Below are positions 51,480 through 60,035 of a DNA stretch of 64,000 bases, in pieces. The notes under the pieces are model-generated. The model made no database searches. It saw nothing but the letters and a program-made list of their open reading frames with translations, and had not been told where the DNA came from. The DNA comes from Streptomyces endocoffeicus (lineage in GTDB: Bacteria > Actinomycetota > Actinomycetes > Streptomycetales > Streptomycetaceae): contig NZ_JAERRG010000026.1 in NCBI RefSeq assembly GCF_016741935.1, forward strand, positions 62,001 to 126,000, given 5' to 3'. The position numbers and the translations under genes were made by a program. Position 1 is the first letter of the stretch. Each line of letters opens with the position of its first letter.

Positions 51480-52166
51480 TCAGTCGCGGTGCGCCGAACG
51501 CAGTCGGATGCGGATGTTGCCGAAGTGGTCGCGGATCGCCCCTTCGGCCCGCAGGGCGTCACCCGAGCGCACCGACTCCAGGATCTCCCGGTGCTGCTTG
51601 CAGGTGACCCTCGGATCCGTGGGCACGTCCACGAGGTCGGTCCGCACCCGGTGGAAGGCGTCCCAGAACGCCTCCAGTACCTCGCTCAGCAGCGTGTTGT
51701 CCAGCCTCCCGTAGAGCGCGGCGTGAAACGCCCGGTCCGTCTCGGCGCGCACCGAGCCCTCCGCCGCCTCCGCCTCCATCCGCCGTACAACCGCGTCCAG
51801 CTCGGCGAGATCCGCCTCCGGGATGCGGCCTGCCAGCCGCGCGATCAGCCCCGTCTCCACGGCCTCGCGCAGCTCGAGGAGTTCGAGCAGGCTGTCCTCG
51901 CCCCGGTAGTGCCCGGCGACGGTACGGAAGATCAGCCCCTCGATCATCGGCGCCATCGACATGGGTCCGACGTACGTCCCGAAGCCGTGCCGGATCTCCA
52001 CGATCCCCATCGCCTGCAGCGCCTTGAGCGCCTCGCGTACGGAGTTGCGGCTGACGCCGAGGAGCTCCATCAGCTCGGTCTCGGTGGGCAGCGGGGCGCC
52101 CGAGGGGAGCCGCTGGTCGATGATCAGCCGCTTGATACGTTCCTGTATGTGCGCCGCCACCGCCAC
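51480..52166 (-). CDS. GntR-family regulator, FadR subfamily
   Basis: 228 residues. Winged helix at the N-terminus (IQERIKRLIIDQRLPSGAPLPTETELMELLGVSRNSVREALKALQAMGIVEIRHGFGTYV) and an FCD effector domain (about 90-220) with its metal-binding histidines (DRAFHAALYG, KQHREILESV, IRDHFGN). Typical effectors are carboxylic acids; targets are often transport or catabolic genes. It converges on the DUF2236 gene, stop to stop within 6 bases, so regulation of that pair is not obvious. Confidence 0.9.
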   Translation of the reverse strand: MAVAAHIQERIKRLIIDQRLPSGAPLPTETELMELLGVSRNSVREALKALQAMGIVEIRHGFGTYVGPMSMAPMIEGLIFRTVAGHYRGEDSLLELLELREAVETGLIARLAGRIPEADLAELDAVVRRMEAEAAEGSVRAETDRAFHAALYGRLDNTLLSEVLEAFWDAFHRVRTDLVDVPTDPRVTCKQHREILESVRSGDALRAEGAIRDHFGNIRIRLRSAHRD

Positions 52167-52205
52167 CTCCGATCCGGACAGCTTAGCGGCGGCGGCACGA
52201 GCAGG

Positions 52206-52382
52206 TCAGATGTGTTCGATGAAGGCGGCCCAGGCTTCGGGGGAGACAGTGAGCGGGGTCCGCTCGGTGTTCTTGGAGTCCCGGATGTGGACGGCCTTGG
52301 TGCGTATGGCTACCTCGACGCAGTTGTCCCCCTCGCTTCCGCTGTAGCTGCTCTTGAACCAGTCCGGTTCGGTCATGCTCAT
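52206..52382 (-). CDS. DUF397 protein
   Basis: 58 residues from ATG 52382, overlapping the TGA of the XRE gene by 4 nt. Sequence MSMTEPDWFKSSYSGSEGDN, then CVEVAIRTKAVHIRDSKN and TPLTVSPEAWAAFIEHI, is the DUF397 signature. In Streptomyces DUF397 proteins pair with XRE-DUF5753 regulators (the WhiJ-type systems affecting development and antibiotics), as here. The DUF397 protein is thought to antagonise or modify its partner regulator. Confidence 0.92.
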   Translation of the reverse strand: MSMTEPDWFKSSYSGSEGDNCVEVAIRTKAVHIRDSKNTERTPLTVSPEAWAAFIEHI

Positions 52383-53212
52383 AGCGCTCCTCGCATCTGC
52401 TTCAGCAGGCTCACGGTCGCCCCACAGTCAAGGGCTTCCGCACGCAGCCTGCCATAGCGCTGGAGGAGGACACTCACGTCTTTCGGTGCGACTATCAGGC
52501 TGCTAGAACGCTGCCCTTCGGTGTAGCCGACCCACTGATGGTCCGGGGTCTCGGCCAGGTACATGTGGCCGTCGACACCGGAGTGCTCCTCCTGGCACAG
52601 CGGCATGAGCTGGATCTCCACGTTGCGCTGACGGCCGACCTCCAGCAGATGGTCGATCGACGCCCGGGTAACCTCTGGGCCTCCCAAGTGCCGTTCGAGT
52701 ACGGCCTGTTCGATGATGAAGCTGAACGCTGTGCTCGGCCTCTCGGTGAGAAGGTGCTGGCGGTCCAAGCGGGCCGTGACCTCTCGCTCGACCTGTTCCT
52801 CAGTGACGGGCGGCAGCCTCCGCTCAAAGAGGGCGCGGATGTACGGTTCGGGCTGGAGCAGCCCGGGGATCGCCCGGCACTCATAAGCGAGGAGGGACAC
52901 CGCCTCCTCCTCGATCCCCGCCCACCGTAAGAACCACGACGCGAGGCCGACCTTTCGGGTCAGCGTGCGGTACGCCGCGCCCAGGACGCGGGCGGCCGGG
53001 GCGCCCAGGACCTCCTCCGTGCGCGGGATCAGTTCCTTCGGCGGGAAGCGCCTGCCCTGTTCCATCTTCGCGACGTACGTCGCCGAGTACCGGACCCGTG
53101 GGGCGAACTGCTCCTGCGTCAGGCCCGCCTCGTCCCGTAGGGCCTTCAGTACCGCGCCAAAGGTCTTGAGGCTCTCCGACGTTTCCGGTTCGCTGTCTTT
53201 TGTCATCCTCAT
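52379..53212 (-). CDS. XRE regulator with DUF5753 (WhiJ-like)
   Basis: 277 residues from ATG 53212; the ATG at 53206 is an alternative. The helix-turn-helix is at about 20-75 (LKALRDEAGLTQEQFAPRVRYSATYVAKMEQG). The DUF5753 domain follows: YECRAIPGLLQPEPYIRALFE, LDRQHLLTERPSTAFSFIIEQAVL, VEIQLMPLCQEEHSGVDGHMYLAE. It overlaps the DUF397 gene and is divergent from an anti-sigma-like ATPase, forming a complete WhiJ-type trio. These trios are multicopy in Streptomyces and tend to affect differentiation. Confidence 0.92.
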   Translation of the reverse strand: MRMTKDSEPETSESLKTFGAVLKALRDEAGLTQEQFAPRVRYSATYVAKMEQGRRFPPKELIPRTEEVLGAPAARVLGAAYRTLTRKVGLASWFLRWAGIEEEAVSLLAYECRAIPGLLQPEPYIRALFERRLPPVTEEQVEREVTARLDRQHLLTERPSTAFSFIIEQAVLERHLGGPEVTRASIDHLLEVGRQRNVEIQLMPLCQEEHSGVDGHMYLAETPDHQWVGYTEGQRSSSLIVAPKDVSVLLQRYGRLRAEALDCGATVSLLKQMRGAL

Positions 53213-53320
53213 ATCGTCACGGGCGGTGACCGGTCCGGTCCAGGCGGTGAACTGGTACAAGCGAAACTGGGTGGGTGTCGTGCCTGGCAGAGGCCGCCGC
53301 CGGGCCGGGACGCTTCCGCC

Positions 53321-53755
53321 ATGACCGCACCACAGGGCCAAGTCCCCGTCACCGTACGTACGTTCGCGCAGCGATTCTCCGCCACCCGGCGCGGCGCCCG
53401 GCTCGCCCGGCTGTTGGCCGTCCACCAGCTCACCGAGTGGGGGTTCGCCCCAGGGGTGGGCGGCTATGACGCGGCGATCCTGGTCGTGGCCGAGCTCTCG
53501 GCCAACGCGGCGCTCCATGGGCGCGTACCGGGGCGGGACTTCGGGGTGCGGCTGGCGTACGACGAACGGAGTGGCGTCCTGGAGATCGAGGTGAGCGACA
53601 CCCACGAGAAGTGCCCCGTGCCGAAGGCGCCCACGTCGGACGACGAGGAGGGGAGGGGGCTGATGCTGGTCGAGGCGGTGGCGGATCGCTGGGGCATCAG
53701 GGAGCGAAGGGGGCCGGGCAAGACCGTATGGGCGCGGATCACCCAGGCGAGGTGA
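53321..53755 (+). CDS. ATP-binding protein (HATPase_c, anti-sigma-like)
   Basis: 144 residues. The GHKL ATPase boxes are visible: N box VVAELSANAALHG, G1 LEIEVSDTHEKCP, and G2-like EEGRGLMLVEAVADRWGIRERRGPGKTVWA. Stand-alone proteins of this type resemble RsbW anti-sigma kinases and accompany XRE/DUF397 pairs in Streptomyces. It is divergent from the regulator with 108 bases between starts, a shared control region. Confidence 0.9.
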   Translation: MTAPQGQVPVTVRTFAQRFSATRRGARLARLLAVHQLTEWGFAPGVGGYDAAILVVAELSANAALHGRVPGRDFGVRLAYDERSGVLEIEVSDTHEKCPVPKAPTSDDEEGRGLMLVEAVADRWGIRERRGPGKTVWARITQAR

Positions 53756-54203
53756 CTTTGAGCAAGGGTCCGGGGGATGGGGGCCGGGGCCTCGCCGCCG
53801 GCCGCCGGGCCGGTGGGGGTCGGCGCCGTGGCGGCTCAGCGGTGTGGGGGCTCGGGCCGATCCGGGCCGCCGGTCGACCGCCCCTCCGGGTACCCCCCTA
53901 AAAAACGCTTGATCTGAAGCAACTAATTTGTCAAACAGTTTCGAGAGGGGTACCCCACCCCCTGCCCCGCTGCTCACATGCGCCGAAGGCGCGAGACGGC
54001 GCCGCGCCCGACCGAACCGCGTAACCCAACACCCCCTCCCCGAGGGGCGGCTGGCGCGATGGACCGGCGCACCAGCCGCGCTCGACCCGGTCCGCACCAC
54101 GGTGCGCCGGGGGGCGGGCCCTGGCGTGTGATCCTCCGGTACGGAAGATTCAGCGGCGCCATCAATTCGGTGCATTGCCGAATGAGTCGCACTGGAGGGG
54201 AAC
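53756..54203. other. Long intergenic region with AT-rich pocket
   Basis: 448 bases between the ATPase and the choice-of-anchor gene. The 53900-53941 part is far richer in A/T than anywhere nearby. It is flanked by a 9-bp inverted repeat, GGGTACCCC at 53888-53896 and GGGGTACCC at 53947-53955. The rest is GC-rich without a convincing gene; a frame at 53978 starts to look coding only where it overlaps the next gene. Confidence 0.5.
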
Positions 54204-54794
54204 ATGTCGCCTATTCGCATCTTTGTCGCATCGCTCGCCGTCGCCGGGGTGCTGGCCGGTATGGGGGCCGGTACCGCGACGGCTGCCGCCGTCAGCCGCT
54301 TCGACGACGGCAGCTTCGAGACGCCCACGGTGGCGGCCAACACGTTCGTGAACCTGGGGACGGGCGCGTCCATCGGGCCGTGGAAGGTCACGGCCGGAAA
54401 CGTGGACCACATCGGGGACGGCTTCTGGCAGGCGGCCGAGGGTGGCCAGTCCGTGGACCTCAATGGTGGGGGTGCCGGGACGGTGGAGCAGACCTTCACC
54501 ACGGTCCCGGGGAAGCGGTACTCGGTGACGTACTCCCTGGCGGGCAACCCGGCGGGCGGTCCCAGCGTGAAGACCGGATCGTTACTGATTGACGGGCAGA
54601 ACTTCCGGAACTTCACCTTCGATATCACCGGCAAGTCCTTCGGGAACATGGGCTATGTGACCCAGGAGGTGACCTTCGTGGCGCGCGGCACCTCCACGAC
54701 GCTGGCGTTCGCCAGCACCAACGGCAGCGCCTACGGGCCGGTCATCGACGACGTCAGGGTCAGCGCCTGCACGCCCTGCCCCTCCTGCGACTGA
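54204..54794 (+). CDS. Secreted choice-of-anchor C / DUF642-like protein
   Basis: 196 residues from ATG 54204 with a GGAGGGG ribosome site. A signal peptide (RIFVASLAVAGVLAGMGAGTATAAA) is followed by a jelly-roll carbohydrate-binding-like domain: FDDGSFETPTVAANTFVNLGTGASIGPWKV, DHIGDGFWQAAEGGQSVDLNG, QTFTTVPGKRYSVTYSLAGNPA, and the end VIDDVRVSAC. It ends in a Cys-rich CTPCPSCD. By family it is an extracellular beta-sandwich, possibly sugar-binding. No sorting signal is seen despite the family name. It converges on the operon ending at 54860. Confidence 0.85.
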   Translation: MSPIRIFVASLAVAGVLAGMGAGTATAAAVSRFDDGSFETPTVAANTFVNLGTGASIGPWKVTAGNVDHIGDGFWQAAEGGQSVDLNGGGAGTVEQTFTTVPGKRYSVTYSLAGNPAGGPSVKTGSLLIDGQNFRNFTFDITGKSFGNMGYVTQEVTFVARGTSTTLAFASTNGSAYGPVIDDVRVSACTPCPSCD

Positions 54795-54802
54795 TCGCAG
54801 AA

Positions 54803-54838
54803 GGGAGCCCTCGGCGCCCCCACGCGCCGGGGGCTCCC
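54803..54838. terminator. Hairpin between convergent genes
   Basis: Fifteen-base arms 54803-54817 and 54824-54838 pair with one G-T around a 6-base loop, between stops at 54794 and 54860. Confidence 0.7.
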
Positions 54839-54859
54839 CCGTTCTCGGCAGAACTTCGC

Positions 54860-55645
54860 TCAGGCGGCCGCGCGCTGGCTGCGGGCCAAGGACGTCGCGG
54901 CCTTGCGGCGCTTGGGTGCGAGCACGTCGACCGGGGCGCCCGCGCCGCCGCCCGGCGTCTCGCGCCAGCGGTCCAGCCTGGCCACGACCTCGGCCAGCCG
55001 CCGATCGCCGGGATGGACGGCCACGTAGAAGAGCGACTCGTCCGGCTTCCGGTCGTCCCCGCCCCAGCGGACCACGCCGTCCAGCTCGGCGAGGATGTCG
55101 CGGATCACCACCTCCTGCTGCGGGAAGAAGCCGCCCTTGACGCCCGGCGGGTAGTGGCCGGGCCGGATCCGGACCGCCGTCCCCGACGCCTGGTTGCCCT
55201 CCGGCAGCCCCTTGCGGACCGTGCCGGGGCTGCGCCAGCCGATCACATCGCCCTTACGGAGCTCGTCGATCTCGTAGTGGTAGCGGCGGATCACATGGAC
55301 CAGCACGGTCTCCGGTGCGCCGATGCGGACGGTGACGCCCTCCAGCGGGGTGCCGGGCACCGGGCGGGACCAGATGGCTCCGCCGCCGTCGGCGACCTTC
55401 TCCATCTCCCAGCCGTTGGGGCTCGGTCTGCCCGTCAGCACCCGGGCCTGGTTGGCCCGGAAGCGGCGGTATGCCTTCCGGATCTCCTCGCCGGTGGGCG
55501 TCTTGGAGTGCGAGGACGCGGCGTACGCGGGCGTCGCGAGCAGCGCGGAACCGGGGAGGGAGGCCAGCGCCGCCGCGCCGAGCAGCGCACCGGAGCGGGC
55601 GAGCAGCTGCCTACGGGATGGGTGGGATGGGTTGAACACGCTCAT
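54860..55645 (-). CDS. Tat-exported protein of unknown function
   Basis: 261 residues. A twin-arginine signal (PSRRQLLARSGALLGAAALASLPGSALLATPAYAAS) leads to a mature part starting SHSKTPTGEEIRKAYRRFRANQARVL with beta-rich stretches VTVRIGAPETVLVHVIRRYHYEID and RPGHYPPGVKGGFFPQQEVVIRDIL, and ends in a basic tail. No catalytic motif is recognised. Last gene of a four-gene operon (58947 down to 54860), beginning directly after the previous stop. Its envelope location fits the operon theme of secreted and wall-binding proteins. Confidence 0.75.
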   Translation of the reverse strand: MSVFNPSHPSRRQLLARSGALLGAAALASLPGSALLATPAYAASSHSKTPTGEEIRKAYRRFRANQARVLTGRPSPNGWEMEKVADGGGAIWSRPVPGTPLEGVTVRIGAPETVLVHVIRRYHYEIDELRKGDVIGWRSPGTVRKGLPEGNQASGTAVRIRPGHYPPGVKGGFFPQQEVVIRDILAELDGVVRWGGDDRKPDESLFYVAVHPGDRRLAEVVARLDRWRETPGGGAGAPVDVLAPKRRKAATSLARSQRAAA

Positions 55646-56155
55646 TCATCGTCCCCTCGTGACGGTAGGGCTGGTGGACCGGTTCTGGTCGCGGGTCACC
55701 ACGGATACGGTGCCCGTGGCGATGGCCAGGGCGAAGGCGATACCCATGGCCGGGTTGACGTATCCGGGGACCGCGGCGTCGTAACTTCCGCCCTTGTCGA
55801 TCTGGCAGGTGAAGCGCAGCGGAAGGTAGCGCGCTGAATAGCGGTCGACCTGGGCCGCCTTCTCCGGGCTGCCCGCCTTGGCGCACGCCTCGCGCATGGT
55901 GTCGCTCTCCATGAACATCACATGGAGCGCGCCCCAGATGTACAGGGCGATGGTCACGCAGACGGACAGCAGGGCGATTCCGCCGAGCCATTCGGCGCGC
56001 GTCTTCCGGCGGCCGGTGCGCTTGGCCAGGCCGGAGCCGAGGAGGGCGATCAGGGTGCAGACGGTGATGACCCCGATCAGGCAGATGAACAGCAGCAGGA
56101 TCGAGTTGAGTCCGTCCGGCGAATCGGCCGCAAGGGATGAAGGCGCTTTGTTCAC
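55646..56155 (-). CDS. Predicted three-helix membrane protein
   Basis: 169 residues from a GTG at 56155, overlapping the end of the DUF1906 gene (GTGA). Membrane helices lie near residues 17-38 (ILLLFICLIGVITVCTLIALLGSG), 54-74 (GGIALLSVCVTIALYIWGALHV) and 130-150 (MGIAFALAIATGTVSVVT). The extracytoplasmic loop has two Cys (REACAKA, RFTCQID). No family is recognised. Its coupling to the large DUF1906 protein suggests it may hold or export that protein, which lacks a signal of its own. Confidence 0.78.
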   Translation of the reverse strand: MNKAPSSLAADSPDGLNSILLLFICLIGVITVCTLIALLGSGLAKRTGRRKTRAEWLGGIALLSVCVTIALYIWGALHVMFMESDTMREACAKAGSPEKAAQVDRYSARYLPLRFTCQIDKGGSYDAAVPGYVNPAMGIAFALAIATGTVSVVTRDQNRSTSPTVTRGR

Positions 56156-58389
56156 CGCATCATCCTGTTGTACTTCTCGAAGATGTAGTAGAGCGGCATG
56201 CGCTTTTTGGCGTCGGTGAAGGCGGGCTCCTTCGGGCCCTGGTAGCGCCGCAGCACCTCGTAGATCTCCGACTCCTTGTAGTCCAGCGAGGGCCGGCGGA
56301 TCGCCGTTTCCGCGTCGACGCTGCCGGGCTTGCCGTCGGCTCCCCAGATATGGGCGTGGCCGACGGAGGTGAGGGCGAAGTCGTTGTCCGTGCGGAGCTT
56401 GTCCCACACCGAGAAGACGTCGGAGTCCTTGTCCGGGTCCTTCGGGGTGCCGGTCACCAGGCCGGTCCTGATGGAGTTGTTCCAGCAGAGAACGCCCACC
56501 AGCCCGAACATCTGGGCCACACCGGTGCTGCTGTCGCGCAGCGACACCACCCCGGGCAGGTCCTTGGCCCAGTCCGGCACATAGCCGTTGTGATAGAGCC
56601 ACACCCCGGCGTCCTTGACCAGGTCCTCATTGCCGTAGTGCCGGAACTCCCAGAACGCCGTGGTCTGGATGAGTGCCTTCCGCATGCCGTAGGCCCGTGC
56701 CGTATTGGTCACGGCGACATCCCTGGCGATGATGGTTTCCAGGCACTGGGTGGTGGTGTAGATCCGGCCGTCGTCCTCGGGGAATCCGATGGACTTCATA
56801 TACGTCTGGACGTCGGCGAGCAGCCCCGGGAAATAGGCCTGGTTGAAGAGGCTGTCCGGCATCGTCGCCACCGGGGGATTGAACGACCCCTGTCCGGTGT
56901 CCAGGCCGGAGGCGATGTTGTTGTCGATGTTGATCGAGCCGTCGCCGGAGCCGATCGTCTTGGTGACGATCTGGTCGAAGGCCCAGTTGGGCGGCAGCGG
57001 ATAGCCGTAGTTCCCGGAGAATCCGCTGGACATGTCGGAGACGAAACTCGCCGTGGCATGGCCCGCCTCGGAGACCCGGATGCACACATTGCGCGGTCCG
57101 TAGACCCCGATCTTGTACCGGTTCCCGGCGATGGCCATGCCGTCCACGATGCCCTTGAAGTGCGGCAGGACATTGTCGGTGACCTCGTAGTCGTACGCGT
57201 CGAAGTCCACGGCGAAGAAGATCCGGGTGCCGTCCTTGAAGCCGTGGTCATCGGCGGCGTTCGCCGCCGCGATGCCCGCCGCGTTGCCCGCCGTGTAGTT
57301 GAAGCCCGAGGCGTCACGGCCGAAGGTCTGATAGATCGGGAAACACCGGAGCCCGTTGTCGGCGAGGGTCTGGAGCTCGCCGATCTGGATGGCCTTCTCG
57401 GGGAGATCGGTGGTGCTGGGGTTGGTGAGATAACGGCCGATGTACTTGTACCCGGCGGCCTTCAGGGTGTTGGCACGGGCCTGGGTGATCTTGGTGACGC
57501 CGTCGCACGCCTGGCCCTGGCGGTCCTGGTCGCCGTAGGAGACCAGCAGCGACGCCCAGGTGGAGTAGTCGCCCTTTCCGGTGACCGGGAGCTTGGCGAA
57601 GTCCTGGAAGCTGCTCACCGCCGATTGCAGCGCGGATCCGAACGAGGTGCTGAACGGCACATTGGGCCGCTGGTTCAGGATCATCGCGGCGGAGAACAGC
57701 CGCACCCAGGTGCTGGTCTCGCCCGAGGCGACGGTGTGCTGCTTCAGCCCGGACTGGGTGCCGGGGCCGAAGTTCCCGTTGGCCACACCGTCGGCCATGC
57801 CGAGTTCGTACTGCACCGCCAGCAGCATGGACTTGGCGACGGTCCGCGAGTGGTGCCCGTCGCACGGGATGACGAAGTAGTCCTGCCGCTTGATGTAGCT
57901 GGCGTTCAGATGCTGCTGCACCTTGCGGATGTCGGCGCCGCCGTCACCGGTGACGATGTAGGCGTCCATGGTGAGCAGCCCCTTGAAGACCTTGGGGGAG
58001 AGGCTGCCCGCCTCGAAGACGCCCGCCACGCCCATGTCGGTCATCAGCTCGGTGAGCGAGTTCGCCACCGTGGAGCTGAACGCCCCGTCGATCCCGCCGC
58101 CGTTGTACCCCTTGCAGTACAGCCCCGACTGAATGATCTTCGTGAACTTGGCCGAGGGCGTCGTACTGGCGGTGAGCTTCGGATACTTCGACTGGAGCGT
58201 GCTCAGCGTGGTGGGGCCGAAGCTGTCGGAGAGACTGGTGATGCCCAGCTCGTACTGGAGCGCCCGGGTGAGCGCGTACATCACGGTCCAGCTCGTCTTC
58301 CCGTCCACCTCGAGCGCCGGAATGCCCAGCTTCCCGCCGTATGTGTCGTTGATGAACTGCTGCGCCCGCATGACCATGGCGTCGGCCAT
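56152..58389 (-). CDS. DUF1906 glycoside-hydrolase-like protein with peptidoglycan-binding repeats
   Basis: 745 residues without a signal peptide. The N-terminal 300 residues contain repeats of the peptidoglycan-binding type (YELGITSLSDSFGPTTLSTLQ; GIDGAFSSTVANSLTELM; YELGMADGVANGNFGPGTQSGL). DUF1906 (Rv2525c-like, GH25-related) occupies about 310-520: AAGYKYIGRYLTNP, IFFAVDFDAYDYEVTD, YKIGVYGPRNVC. The last 220 residues (TTAFWEFRHYGNEDLV, RDSSTGVAQMFGL) could be a second lysozyme-like domain. It probably acts on cell-wall glycan once released. Preceded by the SapA-like gene (30-base gap) and coupled to a membrane protein downstream. Confidence 0.82.
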   Translation of the reverse strand: MADAMVMRAQQFINDTYGGKLGIPALEVDGKTSWTVMYALTRALQYELGITSLSDSFGPTTLSTLQSKYPKLTASTTPSAKFTKIIQSGLYCKGYNGGGIDGAFSSTVANSLTELMTDMGVAGVFEAGSLSPKVFKGLLTMDAYIVTGDGGADIRKVQQHLNASYIKRQDYFVIPCDGHHSRTVAKSMLLAVQYELGMADGVANGNFGPGTQSGLKQHTVASGETSTWVRLFSAAMILNQRPNVPFSTSFGSALQSAVSSFQDFAKLPVTGKGDYSTWASLLVSYGDQDRQGQACDGVTKITQARANTLKAAGYKYIGRYLTNPSTTDLPEKAIQIGELQTLADNGLRCFPIYQTFGRDASGFNYTAGNAAGIAAANAADDHGFKDGTRIFFAVDFDAYDYEVTDNVLPHFKGIVDGMAIAGNRYKIGVYGPRNVCIRVSEAGHATASFVSDMSSGFSGNYGYPLPPNWAFDQIVTKTIGSGDGSINIDNNIASGLDTGQGSFNPPVATMPDSLFNQAYFPGLLADVQTYMKSIGFPEDDGRIYTTTQCLETIIARDVAVTNTARAYGMRKALIQTTAFWEFRHYGNEDLVKDAGVWLYHNGYVPDWAKDLPGVVSLRDSSTGVAQMFGLVGVLCWNNSIRTGLVTGTPKDPDKDSDVFSVWDKLRTDNDFALTSVGHAHIWGADGKPGSVDAETAIRRPSLDYKESEIYEVLRRYQGPKEPAFTDAKKRMPLYYIFEKYNRMMR

Positions 58390-58419
58390 GACGTCTCCTT
58401 CAGTGCCGAGTGACGGGGG

Positions 58420-58947
58420 TCAGTTGCACGCGAAGACGTAGTCGGACTTGTAGTTGATGTAGAGGCTGCTGGAGGTCTTGCCCATCTTGGCGGTCACCGG
58501 GGCGCAGGCGAGGCTGGAGACGTAGACCGGGCCCGCGTACTCGCTGAAGTTGCCCGAGTCGGTGTCGCAGCCGGTGCCGTCCACCTTGCAGACCTTGAGG
58601 TACATGTACTGCGAGGCGCCGTAGTTGTTGTCCATGATCGCGCAGCCCTTGCCGCCGTTGGTGTAGCTGAACAGCGTGGCCAGGCGCATGTTCGGGTCGG
58701 TGCCCTCGGGCAGCGGAACGACCTTGTTCAGCGCGTAGCCGGTGCCGCACACGGTCGCGGCGGCGGCGGTCGGCCCGGGGTTGGCCTTGGCGAACGCCTT
58801 GGTCTCGGCCGACGCCCGCGGGGACACCTTGACGTCGGTCGCATCGGGGCGCTCGGCGGCGGAGGCCTGGGGCGCGGTCAGCGTGAGGACGGCGGCCGCG
58901 GCGGAGGCGAGGGCGGCACCGACGGTGGATCTGAGGATTCTGGACAT
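58420..58947 (-). CDS. Secreted SapA-like spore-associated protein
   Basis: 175 residues from ATG 58947 with GGGAGGGG upstream. Signal peptide RSTVGAALASAAAAVLTLTAPQASA, then a small domain with six Cys (probably three disulfides). TVCGTGYALNKVVPL and DTDSGNFSEYAGPVYVSSLAC resemble the Streptomyces spore-associated protein A family, by recollection. It is the first gene of the operon and may mark it as active in aerial hyphae or spores. Confidence 0.78.
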   Translation of the reverse strand: MSRILRSTVGAALASAAAAVLTLTAPQASAAERPDATDVKVSPRASAETKAFAKANPGPTAAAATVCGTGYALNKVVPLPEGTDPNMRLATLFSYTNGGKGCAIMDNNYGASQYMYLKVCKVDGTGCDTDSGNFSEYAGPVYVSSLACAPVTAKMGKTSSSLYINYKSDYVFACN

Positions 58948-59240
58948 GGACGTACCCCTCCCGTGAAGGCTGATGAGAGCGAAGAACGCGAGGGCCTCTC
59001 CCCAAGGCCCGAACGCGGCAACAAGCGCTTTCCGCGCTGTGGTCGCACGGAAGATATTCACTGGTCATGGCCTTGGACAAGAGGTCTGGACACGTCGGGA
59101 GAGCGGAGCGTGGCCTTCCGGCGGCAGGCCGTCACGGAGGAAGTACGGAGTGGGTCCCCAATGAGGGGATAAAGCGACTCATGTGCAAGGAGCTCGGTAT
59201 ACGGAGTGTTGATATGTGTTGCTGGTCACTATCTCCTGAC

Positions 59241-59870
59241 TCAGTGGGCGCGTGTCCGCCCGAGGCAATACCGGACGGGAACGGCCAGGAGCCACCAGTA
59301 CTCCGCCGCGTCGGACGAGACGATCACCGCCACCGGCACCGAGCTTCCGAAGACGAACGCGATACCCACCGCGTGCTGGAGTGACCGGGCGAACAGAGTG
59401 CGCGGAATGTCGGTGTCGCGCAGGCCGGGGCGCCGGAGGAGGCGGGTCGACATCGCCGCGATCAGCAGCGCGGCCAGGGCGATCGTGCCGGCGTACAGCG
59501 AGGTCGCGATCGCGCTGCTGTGGTACTCCGTGACGATCTTCGTCGGAAACGGCAGGGCGGCGACGAGGGCCATCAGCGCCAGATCCAGGTAGAGCAGCGG
59601 GCCGTCCACCACCTTGGTCATCCGGAACAGCCGGTGATGCGAGATCCACAGCGCTCCGACCACGACAAAGCTGAGCAGATATCCGGCGACCGACGGGAGC
59701 GCCTCCTCCCGCAGCGCGTGCCCGAGTTCGGCCGCGGGGAGATCCTCCGGGACCGTGATCTCCAGGGCGAGGAGCGTGATGGCGATGGCGAAGACCGCGT
59801 CGGAGAACGCTTGTATCCGCTCGATGTCGATTCCGTGCAGAGACCTCACCGTCAACAGCTCCTGATTCAT
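59241..59870 (-). CDS. TMEM175-family potassium channel-like protein (DUF1211)
   Basis: 209 residues from ATG 59870. Six membrane helices with the hallmark ERIQAFSDAVFAIAITLLALEI in helix 1; LWISHHRLFRMTKVVDG and LDLALMALVAALPFPTKIV are also typical. Bacterial TMEM175 proteins are K+-selective channels formed by helix 1 of each subunit. Divergent from the membrane protein gene at 60033 across a region with palindromes. Confidence 0.9.
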   Translation of the reverse strand: MNQELLTVRSLHGIDIERIQAFSDAVFAIAITLLALEITVPEDLPAAELGHALREEALPSVAGYLLSFVVVGALWISHHRLFRMTKVVDGPLLYLDLALMALVAALPFPTKIVTEYHSSAIATSLYAGTIALAALLIAAMSTRLLRRPGLRDTDIPRTLFARSLQHAVGIAFVFGSSVPVAVIVSSDAAEYWWLLAVPVRYCLGRTRAH

Positions 59871-59922
59871 GTCGGGTGCGGGGCGCGGGTGCGGCCCGGT
59901 GGGACTCTGCATACTACGAAGC

Positions 59923-60035
59923 TGACATGTCAAGTCGGCTCGTGCTGCGGAATAGGTGCCCAGCTGTAGGGACTCTATGGGGTCATTGATGTCATCTTTG
60001 ACATGTCGAGAGTGACATGTACTTTGAAGTACATG
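59923..60035. promoter_or_regulatory. Cluster of TGACATGT palindromes and a 20-bp palindrome
   Basis: TGACATGTCA at 59923-59932, TGACATGTCG at 59999-60008 and TGACATGTAC at 60013-60022, followed by the palindrome CATGTACTT-TG-AAGTACATG at 60016-60035 that covers the ATG at 60033. The ATGT...ACAT form resembles operators of PadR-type regulators; a PadR gene lies downstream at 62788. Link inferred. Confidence 0.7.

Noticed and set aside
56137..58413. A 758-codon frame antisense to the DUF1906 gene
   Set aside because: No recognisable protein features; the opposite strand has domain motifs and a good operon fit.
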